Assembly (NCBI GenBank): GCA_001579985.1
Contig: LRSR01014029.1
Location: 1 to 64,000, forward strand
Origin: Hypsibius dujardini
Lineage: Eukaryota > Tardigrada > Eutardigrada > Parachela > Hypsibiidae
DNA: 64,000 bases
Direction: 5' to 3'
The first letter of the stretch is position 1. Each line of letters starts with the position of its first letter. Under the pieces are notes generated by a model. It worked only from the letters and a program-made list of their open reading frames with translations. It did no database searches and was not told the DNA's origin. A program made the translations under genes and the position numbers. Shown here piece after piece: positions 47,336 through 58,612 of the stretch.

Positions 47336-48024
47336 GCGCCATTGTAATCACAATGCTGAAATAAATTTTTGCAAGCATCATAAATACGGGACTACTTGAA
47401 ATAAATAGTACTCTGCAACTCTGAATTTCCTCTTTGAAATTCATTCCCGGTAAGGATGGGGATTCCAGTGCAGCAAAATTCCATGAAGGTGGAATTTTCC
47501 AAGCCAAACAGTCGGGCCCGTGGAATGAAACGCGGAAGTTCGGGGAATGCCGCAAGATATGCCTCTGGAATCCCCATCGGTAATTGTCACCAGTGAAATG
47601 ACTCGCCAAGTTTTAACTCACATAGCCATAGAACTCCAGTGATATGTGAAAGAACTACAATACCCTTAAAACTAATATCAGGATGCAGACATGAACACAA
47701 AGACGGTTAGTAGCTGCTTCAGTTTAATAAATTCTCATGATACATCGTATTTTGGTTAGCTGTTGGAAAACTACGGTACTACCGAAAAGTAGAGCTAATC
47801 TCGCCGCCGAATTGTTTCTAGATAAGAGACTGAAGAACTGATGCCGACCTTTCATGGAACAATCGTTCCTTATCACTAAGTCAACTCCAACCGACAGCCT
47901 AAATAAATATACAAAAGCGTGAAACAATGCAACAATTGTGTGTAGCGTACATGTACTTTAAACTTGAGTCTGTTTTATATTATATCTTAGATAGCGAATT
48001 AAGCCTTTACATTGTCCACACGAA

Positions 48025-48112
48025 CCTAACGGACAAGCAGACAGACAAACAGTGAGACAGACAGACAGACAGACAGAGACGACAGATAGACAGAGACGGC
48101 AGATAGACAGCA
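48025..48112 (+). repeat. GACA-type microsatellite
   Basis: Imperfect GACA/CAGA tandem units. Unit A has a CAGACA microsatellite at 32478-32515 in a similar position upstream of its glycine-rich gene. Confidence 0.85.
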
Positions 48113-48409
48113 ATGAAATTCGAAATATCATTCAGTACATGTATTAAATACCTTTTCATTTCACATATCTCGATCCGCATCAGCAAACAAACGAACCGGA
48201 CTACGAGTCCGTTGACCACAAGCTTACTTGATCTTCCCCAGCGTGTCGCGTCGGTCGCTGCTTTTATGACTAACCCTATCATAAACTGTCTATAAAAAAT
48301 ATCAGCGTGAGAGTCATCCTACCGTAATTGCAAGCCTCGAACTGCGAACTCGCATCTTTATTGCCGGCCTGAAGCTTGTGTAACCACAAACTTGTTAGCT
48401 AACTTTCCC

Positions 48410-48661
48410 CTCTATTGAGATGCTTGAATATTTTTTGTCCATAAGAAAGCTAAAACACTCAATAAGTCGTAGTAGGTTGCACAAGCTTGCATTCTGTCAC
48501 CGGCTTCGGTATGACAAAACTGATTTAACCTCCAAGTTAAGTAATAGAAACGACATGTTCGAAACAAACAAAAACATGCTCTTAAGTTAAAAACTACGGA
48601 AGAAGTTGAGTGCGAGTAAAACACCAACCATCATTTCACAACTTTACGCTAGAATCAAACA
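48410..48661 (+). promoter_or_regulatory. Conserved 5' flank of glycine-rich gene B
   Basis: About 250 bases before the start codon are alignable with 32930-33182 before the disrupted copy, including GGTTGCACAAGC, ACATGTTCGAAACAAAC (ACATGGTCGAAACAAAC in A) and AACACCAACCATC. This is probably the promoter plus 5' untranslated region. No convincing TATA box lies at the expected distance. Confidence 0.4.
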
Positions 48662-49576
48662 ATGAAAGTCTCCTTGTATGTTGTTGCGGCGTTAATCATC
48701 ACGCTTGCCGGTAAGAAATTCCAACTCTTCCTTTCATGAGAAAATATTTAGTTTAGCTAAAAACACGTCTTGAAAAAAGGATCCAAAATAATTAATTAAG
48801 TATTGCTAAAAATGGTTCAATGTTTAAGCATGTCATAAAGAAACTAAATTAATTTAGTAGACATAGTCATGTCTCAGACAAATGGTTAAGGTTTCTTGAA
48901 TCCTAAAGCAAAGTCGAATCAAGTAAACGCTTTTGGGGGAATGACGAATAATGATTAACTCGGCTAGCTAAATAGATTTTAAGAGAGATAAAAAGAAAAA
49001 GTACTTAAAATTGACTAAACAGTGTTCTGAAAAACATAAGATTTAAATAAAATAAAGAAGCTCTGCTAAAAACAGTTCAGTGTGGAAACAAGCTGTGCCA
49101 AGTATGCTTCTTTAATAATGTTTTTAAAAACAAATTTAAATCAACACAAGCGAAAAAATCTAGTTAAATGAGCAAAGCATACTTTCAGTGAGACAAATGT
49201 CTCTTATGAAGTCATGCGTCACAATTAACTATAAATCACTTTCTACTCAGGCCTTGTTACGGCTGGAGGCGGCTGGGGCGGAGATGGTGGCGGCTACGGC
49301 GGGGGATTCTATGGCGGCGGAATTGGTCTCGGTCTCGGCTACGGCCTAGGCTTCGGTGGAATCGGTCTGGGCTATCCCATTGGTCTGGGCTACGGAGGAT
49401 TTTACGGTGGATTCGGATACCCATTCCTGGGCGGCTACGGAGGATTCGGCTATGATATTGGATTTAGTTATGGCTATCCATTGGGCATCGGATTCGGCTT
49501 AGGATACGGCGGCTTCGGTGGGGGATATGGAGGATATGGCGGCGGTGGCGGATGGGGCGGTGGTTTCAAGAAATAG
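48662..49576 (+). CDS. Glycine/tyrosine-rich secreted peptide, intact copy B
   Basis: Two exons, 48662-48710 and 49251-49576, joined in phase 1, giving 124 residues. A signal peptide (MKVSLYVVAALIITLAG) is followed by a mature chain made almost wholly of Gly with Tyr, Phe and a few Leu/Ile/Pro, in repeats such as GGYGGFGYDI, GLGYGLGFGG and GGYGGYGGGG, ending in FKK. There is no Cys. Such peptides occur in ecdysozoans as cuticle or silk-like structural peptides and as GRSP/caenacin-type antimicrobial peptides; sequence alone cannot choose between them. It lies on the opposite strand to the adjacent GPCR B, and the pair was duplicated together. The other copy, at 33183-37129, is broken, so this may be the only working one of the pair. 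Confidence 0.85.
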
Positions 49577-49849
49577 ATGCCCTCCCCCCCCCACCGTACT
49601 GGAATTTATCAATATTGCAGAAGGGCGAGGGAACTGAATTTTTGTTAATTTCCTCTTTTTTTACAGTTATATTTTTCGTGGCTACTATTTTCCATAAAAG
49701 AATTGCTGACTGACATTTCACTCCACTGCAATGTCTTCTATCATTTTTGAAGAGATGCTGGCTCAAGTGCCTTATAAACTTATTTGGTGACAATTTTCTG
49801 AGGGGAGACGCAGAATGCGTCCGCTGTAATTTTTAAATAGCACGGTTTT

Positions 49850-50480
49850 GGTGATGATTTATATAAAAATTAGTTTACCGGCGTGGACAGTGTGGTCTCG
49901 AGAACTATTTCTCGACGAAATTTCAAAGTCCGGAAAACGATGAGAAGATTCCTTTTTCCTTTGACGTCGTCTGTAAAAACATTTGATTTTTGAAAAAAAT
50001 TTAGGTTTACGATTTTTGACATTACCCTTGTCAGAATTTAATTTTTAAGTCGATCAAAATTAGCAAAATTTCTATTTTTGATATACGTCATTCTTGAGCC
50101 TGACCGGAAACTTCCGAGTGACAATCCAGAAACGATCCGTATAACTTTGCCCCCCCCCCCCATCTCAAAAAACTATTATACTCGTACTAGTCAATTTTAA
50201 ATTGAATTTGAAGTGGGAAAATGTCAAAAGTCGTGCAATCAATCTTTTTTTTAAAATAGAAGTTTTCCGAATCAAGGAGGAAAATAAAATCTGCTTGTGT
50301 TCTACGGATTTTGAAATTTCGCCAAAGTTCTTTCGACCACACCGGTAAAATACATTTCATAAATCATCACTCATAATGTCATATCATAGCAGCGGAGATA
50401 TTCTGCGTTCCCCCTTTAAAACTCGTCCGAACTAAGTTACGGTTTAAGATTTGTGGCAGACTGTAAATTAAAAGGGCGTC
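49850..50480. repeat. Dispersed repeat downstream of glycine-rich gene B
   Basis: Duplicate of 37380-37990. The aligned blocks include GAACTATTTCT..GACGAAATTTCAAAG, CCGAGTGACA, GTCAAAAGTCGTG and AAAATACATTTCA. A poly-C run lies near 50152. Non-coding. Confidence 0.5.
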
Positions 50481-50823
50481 CCGTTTAACTGGTCAACTGC
50501 ACTTGGCACTGAAGCATTCCGTCACTCGGATAGTTCAATCGATTGGTGGAGAAGGTGATAAACTGAAACAATCTATCACTATTATTCTGCAGAGAATAAA
50601 CGAATAACTTCTCTAACGACGTTCATTGCAATTTCGATAAATCAACGGTTGCTGTTTGTTGCATCAATTGATGGCAATTGTGACCCGATTGACCACTCAA
50701 CTGGATCAACCACACAACTTAGCTAACATCTGCAATGTACAAAAAGGCGGACGAGCACTGATGTGGCCAATGAGGCTATATTATTTCTATTTATTTTTTT
50801 AGAACGCTCCGTTTCGGATCTCT

Positions 50824-52463
50824 ATGAAAATGCCATCTCAGCTGCTGATGGTCTGCTCAGGAGTTGCGTTGTGTTCGCTAATAATAAGCAGCAGCCATGC
50901 ACAAACATACGCCAGCACAGGCAGCACTCCCTGCCCAGGAGCTGGGACTCTTCCCAGCGTCCTACGCGTCTCCATTATTCCGGTAAGTTTCCTTTCCTCT
51001 TCTCGAAGATTTCATTTTGAAGAGAATCAAGTCCAGCATAAATAATCTGCACATCACTCCGAAAAAGAACGTTATTGCCCAGCCAAAAATACGTTCCTCA
51101 TACATTTCTTATTTGATCCGATGTTTTAAAAACCTAGTCCTTGGAGAGCGATCTTTTGGACTCAAAACAGTACTCCCTTTTCAATAAGACAATAACAATT
51201 TTTTCAACAATAAAACGACTGGTTTTAAAACATCCTTTTATATTATCTTTTTCTCGTTTGCATTAACATTGCCCTTCAAAACTAATAATTGCTGTTTTTG
51301 TTGACGTAGGAAGATCAGACCGGATTCTTTTTGGAACTGCTGGACGCTCTGCAAACCCATACCGGAATCCCCTACAAAGTCACGAACCGCACGGACCTCA
51401 CTAATTTCGGCCAGCAAAACGCTGATGGCTCCTGGACCGGAAGCTTGCTTGGTGAGCTGCTAGCTGATGTAAGTAGAGCAGAGGCATTATGAGGCGGGAC
51501 GTGTGTCCGACGTGTCAGTCTTCAACCGTTTAAGAATCGTATATTCTTCCAATCGCAGAGGGCAGATTTAGTGGCCAGCGAGTTTACGATTACATCGCTT
51601 CGCCAGAGTGTTTTGGATTTTCTTCTTCCCCTGGGCTCATATCAGCTGGAGATCCTTGCAAATGCACAGTTCGGAGTGAACACAAGTGGACTGCAGTACT
51701 TGAGCTTTGACAACGCAGACCTAACCTACCTCAAGGTAAAGAACATGTGATGCGAGAGTTCCGGATGCGCGGAAGGATAGGCATAGTGGACTGTTTGCCG
51801 GGGGAGAGGGAGCTATTTTTTTTGGGGGCAATCCTGTTTTGAATTAATCAAAATTACAAAAAAATTGAGCCCTCTTTGATGAAGGGGTAGTTACGAAGTT
51901 ATTCTCGAAGCAGTTGCCTTAGTGCCCCTCCCCCCTTGAACATACGAACGATCACATTTAAGACCTGAACCTTTTCTTCTTCTTCTTCTTCAAGAACTCT
52001 AAGAATCCGGACTATCGAGCCATAGCCGCCAATATCGAAGCCGGTCGGCCCGCCTCCATTTTATCGAACGACCAAGCAGGCCAAAATGCAGGCATCGCTA
52101 AGGTGCTGGGAGGCAACTTTGCTTTTATTCTCAGCGACCGAGATGTGGCCGGTGCGGTGGCAGCCAATCCCGGAAAGCTGGTCCGCGTCCCCTCACCGTT
52201 AGGCACGTTCTCCTGGAGTGTGCCCATCCAGCCAGGTATACAGCACATCTCTTGTGCTTTGTTCTATTCGATCGAAACGCCTTTTTCTGTACCCGTTCTC
52301 GTCTCTTCTCTTCTCCTGGCTGTTCTACTAATAAACTCCTACCGTAATTCACCCTTTTTTGAGCATAGGATCGCCGTTTCGAGTGAAGCTGAACGTGGCG
52401 TTACTGCAGCTCGCAGAGGAAGGACTGCTCTCAGCACTCATTGCCAAGCATCCGGAACTTTAA
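50824..52463 (+). CDS. Secreted iGluR-type ligand-binding domain without a channel
   Basis: Five exons: 50824-50982, 51310-51468, 51559-51735, 51995-52235, 52369-52463. All GT-AG, phases 0,0,0,1, giving 276 residues. A signal peptide (MKMPSQLLMVCSGVALCSL) leads into lobe 1 of an ionotropic-glutamate-receptor/PBP-type domain: GFFLELLDALQ, DGSWTGSLLGELL, then ADLVASEFTITSLRQSVLDF, whose Arg sits where iGluRs bind the ligand carboxylate. Lobe 2 follows directly: FAFILSDRDVAGAV, then SPFRVKLNVALLQLAEEGLL. There are no M1-M3 spans or pore loop between the lobes and no C-terminal span, and splicing is clean, so this looks like a purpose-built soluble binding protein rather than a damaged channel gene. 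Ligand unknown. AATAAA-type signals follow the stop (52485). Confidence 0.85.
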
Positions 52464-53182
52464 ATAGATAAATAGCTGAATAGATAAATAAATAACTCAC
52501 TTTATACATAATTAATGTTTCTTCTTTGTAACGTTTTCTATTGTCTGATAATCTTGTCAAATGATGCGATGCCTGATGAGGCCTTTTTTCTCACAATGAG
52601 GAAATTGATGAATAAATCGAGTTTCAGACTCTGGTCTTGATTGTCTTTATGGGCGGGAAGATTCTACTGAAGATTGGGTATTCTAAAAGCGCTGTCACAT
52701 CCTCGTACTAGACTGTATGGTAGGAACCATTCCGCGTCAATATTGACTCCATAGTTCGCGAGAACACTCGTGCTGAACTTTTTGACACTGCCAAAGCGGA
52801 AAGATTTCCCTTTCAACTTTATTTTTATATGAAGCAAAAACTACTCCGTCCATCGCGCGAAAAGTCCGTCACGCGCCTTTGAGGACAAATAACTAGAATA
52901 CACCAAAAAGCAACAGACATTGACGTGCGTATCCTCTTCATTTCGGCATAATATTTTCCAGATTACAACGCACTCTCTGTCAAAGATACTAGCAGAGACG
53001 ACATTACATTATCGTATCCCGACAACGCATCGACGACAGCTCTCAACTGACTAGCACACTTTAACGGGATCCTAACTCAAGACTGAAATTTCAGTTTCTA
53101 TTCCCTTGAATCCCAATTTAATTCAGTCCAGTATACGAATCACCTTTTCCCACAAGTCCAACGCTACTTATCAACCAAAAAA
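52464..53182. other. No gene seen
   Basis: 3' flank of the binding-protein gene and intergenic sequence. Short frames only. Confidence 0.5.
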
Positions 53183-53625
53183 CATGAAGGTGCTGCTGCT
53201 ACTGGTGGCTCTTGCTGGGTTCTGTTTGTAGATACGGTGAGTACGGCAATCAGTGCTCCAGGGTGTGCAAAGGCACCTTCCTGGAATGTAACTGGAATAT
53301 GCATGGTTAACCCTGTGCATAAAACAACCAAATATAGATAGATTCAATAAAAAGTACCACTTCGGAGGTTTGATTGTCCGATGCTTGGTGTGTAATATCG
53401 ATAACGTTTTTTCCTTCTTCCTAAACGGGAATGTCTGTGGGCATAAACGTTGTCTGTTGCCATTTTCGCGGGCAATTCTTGCGGATTCCGCTCTGATTCG
53501 GAAGAATGTGAGTAGACTATCTTTGAGGATTACGTGTACTTCTGTGACGGCCAGGATGCGTCACCTGACAATAAGGACCATTGCAATGTTTCGGGCTGCC
53601 AGGGGAACCACCCATTAGGAGGTGA
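53183..53625 (+). other. Possible locus of a small Cys-rich secreted peptide
   Basis: A signal-peptide-like start (MKVLLLLVALAGFC) at 53184 is followed by Cys-containing stretches (NQCSRVCKG, then near 53540 YFCDGQDAS and HCNVSGCQGN). I cannot read these as one gene with normal splicing, so it may be a relic or have exons I place wrongly. I do not assign a family. Confidence 0.25.
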
Positions 53626-53879
53626 CAACGGTGTAATCTAACATTGATAGAACGTAGAATTGTCAAGTTGTTTCTTCTTCTTCTGACAAGCCATCTGTGC
53701 TGCAGTATCCGGTCTAAAGGTGTTAGAGAAATAAAACAATGAAGTAGTCACAGAGGTCGCATTTATGCGAGCCCGTATACGTATTGAGGCCTGAAGCCCC
53801 GCACAGGAATAAGTTCAACGGCAGGTGGCGCAACCGAGACAGTGGACCGCCGTACGAGAGAAGAGACATAGACAGACAT

Positions 53880-53990
53880 ATATAAACACAAACAGGCAGG
53901 CGACAGGATGACAGAAACAGACAGGTGGCAGACAGACAGACAGACAGACAGACAGTCAGGCAGGCAGGCAGGCAGGCAGACAGGCAGTCA
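53880..53990 (+). repeat. GACA/GGCA microsatellite
   Basis: Tandem GACA units grading into GGCA units, at the left edge of the dispersed repeat shared with 430-1240, which begins with the same kind of array. Confidence 0.85.
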
Positions 53991-54755
53991 GAAAATCAGA
54001 ATTGTTAGGAAAGAGCACCCGAAGCAAGGCTCAGATGACTGGCATGAATCTTCATGCTCTAACTCTGTTAAAGCATAAAGCATCCGTCGATCCGAAGTAC
54101 AGTATACGTCATCATTCCGCATTTAAACTACCCGATTACAATATGTACCCTTCATTTTGAAAACTCCCTACTTCCGCAACTCGTGCGCATAGCGATCCCC
54201 ATCACAAAGGGTCAAGGAAAGCGATCGATGAAGACGTCGACACGAAAGAAAAAAATACGAGATAAGATTAACATATACAACCGCACCCCGGAAACATTTT
54301 CTTTCCGCAGTTCTGAGCACGGCACGAGACTCCAAGTACCTACATATGCGCCCGTCTCTCTCTCAAGCGAACTGTGGCGAATCCTTATTCCTTCCGGGTT
54401 CCGCTACGGGTTCCCAGAATAATCAAGCACCCCCGTTCAAATGCATAATTCAAGGTTAAACGCAAGACCACCCAGCGACACTAGCGGCAGCAGCTGATAT
54501 CAGCCCGTACCACGATCACGCCAAGGCAAAAGGGGAGATCTATAAACATGAATATACGACCCAACACGGGAAGCAAGCAAGCCAGCAAGCCGTCAATTTC
54601 CTCTCCCTCTCTGTATATACGTCGCATCTCGCTGTGGCACGGTCCCGCTGTCTGGCTCTCTCCAGAGAATTACGTGTGCTGGAAAAGTGCGGAACTGACG
54701 CTCTCCCCTTCTCTCTCTCTCATTCGCGGTCGTCCTGCCTGGATCTCTCCCCTTT
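53990..54755 (+). repeat. Dispersed repeat, copy 2 (partner at 430-1240)
   Basis: Aligns with 490-1165: GGAAAGAGC..CC, ATTCCGCATTT, GATCCCCATCACAAAGGGTC, AATTCAAGGTTAAACGCAAG, ACACGGGAAGCAAGCAAG and GAATTACGTGTGCTGGAAAAG, ending in a CTCT tract. A 35-base insertion near 54240 distinguishes it. No conserved open frame. Confidence 0.75.
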
Positions 54756-56538
54756 CTCCCCCCTCCCGTTTTTAATACAAACCCATGCAGTTTCCTCCCT
54801 GCACCCTAGTCGCGTCTGTCTGCCTGCCTGCCTGCCTGCCTGTCTGCATGTGCCTGCTTGTCTGCCAGAGAGAGAAAGTATGATCACATCCTGTTGGGCC
54901 TTTTTGTTGTCTGTGTGTTTTCATTCCTCAGCACACACACACACCGTTTAGCGTTGAACGAGTACCGCAACAAGAGTGATGGGGAAAGGCAAATAAAACA
55001 TCGACCGTATAGGCGTACTTTTTTGCCCATTCGTTTTGCATTTTTTTACGACCCTCTCAACCCAATCAGGATATAACATATCTGTGTGATTGCTGCTGCT
55101 TTTCGCGTGCTTTTCATCCCTTCCTTTTTCCGATGTGGAGGGTTGCTAATTGCAGTTGAAGGTCTCCGAGTCCCACACGTTCATTACAGCAAGGGGGTCA
55201 GAGCTCTCGATCTCTTTCTGTCTTTCTACTCTTGGATCATCAGCCTCAGACATCTCTCCCAACAGAACATAGAACCAAGGTCGTGCGGCGGCACACACAC
55301 ACACTCGCACGTCGGTTGCGTCAGACGGGATTATACAATTCTTCCAGTTCAACTGTCATTGACGGCGATCGCGACTACACCACCCTGGCCACATGCTAAT
55401 TAACCCTTCCTTGTGGGATGGGAATTAATGCTGAAAGCTGCTGCTGTACGGAGTTGTAACATTTTATCCCCCCCCCCCTCACGGCTGTCTGATTCAATCG
55501 AGCTGGTAAGCGATGTGTGGAGACATCTCAGATTTGATTTATAAAGATGCTGAAATACATGTGAATATATTATTTATATATTATTTATATATTATTTATA
55601 TATTGTTTATATATATGTATCGCATTTCTATAATTGCCGGAATTGACGAATCTAAATATATATTTTGCCTACCAACGCGGGATCAAAACGCCTCTACAAA
55701 ACTCACAAAACTTCAATATGCCATCGTTAATTTCTGGCTGGCATTTTTGGGCTAAAATAGTTCGACAAAAGTGTTAACAATTCAATGTAGAGTTGGTTAA
55801 TTTGATACGATCATTTTTCAGTTTAAGTTAAATGAACATACTAATGGCCAGTTATATTTATGATCTTAATTTTTTATTAATGTTGGAATTTCTTGATCAA
55901 ATTAAAGGCCGAAATGGAAACAAAATGGGGACAAAATATTGTTATACTGTTTGTTGTGATTTTGAAAAATACTCTGGATACAACTACTTTTCGTTTTTAG
56001 GATCCACTGAAATATGACAGGGCTTTCTGTAGTTTTTTTCTTGGGAACCCAACGAAGAAGAAAATCAGAAAATAGGGAACGTGGGTGGGTGGGGGGATTG
56101 ATGTAGAGTTGAATTTGTATTAAGTTTGCTGATCGCCAAAGCAATGTTCAAGACGAATTTTGTCTCAATATCTTGAATTTCCGTTTATTGTGTAAAGGTT
56201 TCTTAGTGGATCTGAGAATTATTGACAATTCATTTCAACTGAACGCCCCTCGGCCCCCCCCCCCAGCCACGGGCTCCGGTATACCACGAACCACATACCA
56301 AGACAAAGGGTTCCACGACGGGGAATTTGTATGCATAGAACTTGAGCCGCATTCATTAAGCCCGTTGAAGGGGAGGGTGGGCGTACTCTTCTGAGGGAAA
56401 ATTAAATGTTTTGATGGGACGCTGATCAGTGTGTGGGGAGATTTTATTAGGGGGGAAAAGTCGATTCTCCAGGCAAACTGCCGGGGAGATTGAGCGAGCG
56501 AGGGAAAGGGGAACAGGGTCTGCCGTGACGGTCGATCG

Positions 56539-56539
<1 letters not shown>

Positions 56540-56580
<41 letters not shown>
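56540..56580 (+). repeat. GT dinucleotide repeat
   Basis: About 20 GT units. Confidence 0.95.
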
Positions 56581-56584
<4 letters not shown>

Positions 56585-56994
56585 TTTGTGTGTGTCCTCT
56601 GTGTGGGGAAAAACTGGGTATGTGAGAATGGAACACACACAAGGCGCGCGTGCGTACCGGAACCGTTGCCGACCGAACGGGGAGCTGAGCGCGGATCGAG
56701 TATCGGAAAAAGTATATTCGTTGACGATCGTTCAATACTATATCGCCATACTGTGTTGTGAGTGAAACTGAGATGTAACTCAGGGTGGAGGGAAAGTTTG
56801 CATGTCGATCGTGTTTATCCTGTCATGTGAGAGGAGAGACGGCAGCATACTGTAGCACGTCTGGAACTCAGTTGAACGATTTGAGATTTTACGGCGACAA
56901 CGCCACTGTAGAACCGGGAAGAAGTAAAAGTTTATGTCTGTGTATGATCAAGTTGATCCGGAGGCAGGGCGAAACAAGTGCGGGCACACAGGTA

Positions 56995-57273
56995 GACATG
57001 CAGATAGACAGACAGATAGACAGACAGACCGCCAGACACACACAGACACACACAGACACAAACAGAGACACAGACAAAGACACAGACAGACACACAGACA
57101 GACAAACAGACAGACACACAGATAGACAGGCAGACACACAGACACACAGACACACAGACACTCAAACAGACACACAGACACACAGACACACAGACAGTCA
57201 CACAGACACACAGACACACAGACACACAGACACACAGACACACAGACACACAGACACACAGACACACAGACAC

Positions 57274-57305
<32 letters not shown>

Positions 57306-57385
57306 CCAGATAGACAAAGAGACAGAGAGACCGGCAGACAGGCAGACAGATGGACAGACAGACAGATGGACCGACAGACGGACAA
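56995..57385 (+). repeat. CACAGA/CAGACA microsatellite, about 390 bp
   Basis: Near-perfect hexamer and tetramer units (CACAGA, CAGA). The largest array in the window. Several frames stay open across it on both strands purely because of the repeat. Confidence 0.95.
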
Positions 57386-57740
57386 GCATGCAGGAGAATA
57401 ACTGAGCCATACCATCTGTTACGTAAGCGATGACAACATTTCTGCGTAATAAACTTTTAAAGGGCATGTTTTATATAGGCTTCCATAGACAGGAAACACT
57501 GAAGCAGCACAAAAGTCCCAAGTATTAAATTTAAACTTTAACGGAAGTAGCGATCAAACTGACTACGGACCGACAGACAACTCACCAGCCATTTAGCACG
57601 ACATCATACAATTAAAGGAGAGGCAACAGGAGCACTTAGGAGCGCTAAATTGTTTTTGACCGAACATGCCTGTCCTCCTGCCTCGCCATTTAGCCGGGCA
57701 ATTTACGATCTTCCCATGTGTATTTGACAAAACTTTTGTC

Positions 57741-57885
57741 TATAAAAGGCAACTGTGCTATGACAATTCGTCGCTCACTTTACTCTCACAAGTCAGTCAA
57801 CTTACCGAAAATGAAAATTGTCTCCACTTCAACAGCACTTTCCGTTTATTTCCTGAACGTTTTTTGTTGTTGCCGCAATTTCTAA
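57741..57885 (+). promoter_or_regulatory. TATA box with short signal-peptide-like frame
   Basis: A consensus TATAAAAGG at 57741-57749 is followed by TCAGTC (57793), close to the arthropod-type initiator, and 62 bases later by an ATG (57811) opening a 24-codon frame that starts MKIVSTSTALSVYFL. This resembles a core promoter and the first exon of a secreted peptide gene, but I find no following exon. Confidence 0.3.
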
Positions 57886-58397
57886 CATTTATTTTGGGAA
57901 TTATATTCCTACATTCTTGGCCTGGAAAATGTCCGCCCGCGGTCGGTGTAAACTGTCGTCTTCGAAGGCGCTGATTAGTCTTCCAGACATGCACAAGGTC
58001 AGCCACTGTGTGTACCATTAAGTCAATTCATGAGGTCTGTTTTACTGTTCTCAAGCATGGGGTAATTTGTCCATTCAAAGGCAGGGATGAGAGTATGATG
58101 TAAGACGTCATAGACGCTTCCTTAAACTAGGGCTTCATCATGTGAATCAAAATCATCTCTCCTCTCTCTGGATACAGATCGCCCTTGCAGAAAGGTCGCG
58201 TGATGAGCAGAGCCAGCGGGGCGACTTAATTGTTAATCCCACCAGCAAATTCCAATTTGAAAGGGATGATTAAATGTGAGGCCACTTAGAATTTCAAAGG
58301 CACGGATAGGTCAAGATTATATTTCGGTGGAAAATATTTAGGGAAAACCGGAAACTGTCGATCTATATATGTGTATGCCCGCAGGTGAGCTGTATGC

Positions 58398-58612
58398 ACA
58401 GTAAGCGACAGAATTTAATCTAATGGCAGGTCCCAGAGATGGGTAAAAGGGGCGGGGCACGGGTAATACTTGAACAATCAACTGATCAATCAGCGGAGCT
58501 CCCGAACAATCGGAGCTGAGTTGTTTGGTTGATTGTTCAAGTATTATCCCTGCCCCGCCCCTTTTGCCCATTTCCGGGACCTTCCGTTAGATTACATTCT
58601 GTCGCTTACTGT
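58398..58612. mobile_element. Foldback MITE, 215 bp
   Basis: Arms of about 86 bases pair almost fully: ACAGTAAGCGACAGAAT at the left end and ATTCTGTCGCTTACTGT at the right, with AAAAGGGGCGGGGC facing GCCCCGCCCCTTTT. The loop at 58490-58520 holds a second small palindrome (GGAGCTCC..CGGAGCTGA). The CAGTA termini next to TA on the right fit a Tc1/mariner-type element. No coding capacity. Confidence 0.8.

Larger units (their letters stand above)
38150..50613. repeat. Tandem segmental duplication, unit B
   Basis: Begins with a fragment of the GH144 last exon and holds adhesion GPCR B and the intact glycine-rich gene B. It ends near AGAGAATAAACGAATA at about 50610, as unit A does at 38149. Order and orientation match unit A. 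Intron sizes differ through separate element insertions. Confidence 0.85.
54756..57740. other. Non-coding, microsatellite-rich stretch
   Basis: No gene recognised. It contains TGCC units (54825-54870), an ATTATTTATAT array (55567-55620), C-tracts (55469-55478, 56255-56265), a GT repeat (56540-56580) and a long CACAGA/CAGACA array (56995-57385). Frames through these arrays give low-complexity strings and are not genes. Confidence 0.6.

Noticed and set aside
56785-57470. Long open frames of QTHRHTDTQ- or SVCLCVCV-type text on both strands
   Set aside because: They run through hexamer/tetramer microsatellites without stops because of the repeat unit; no start context, domain or conservation.
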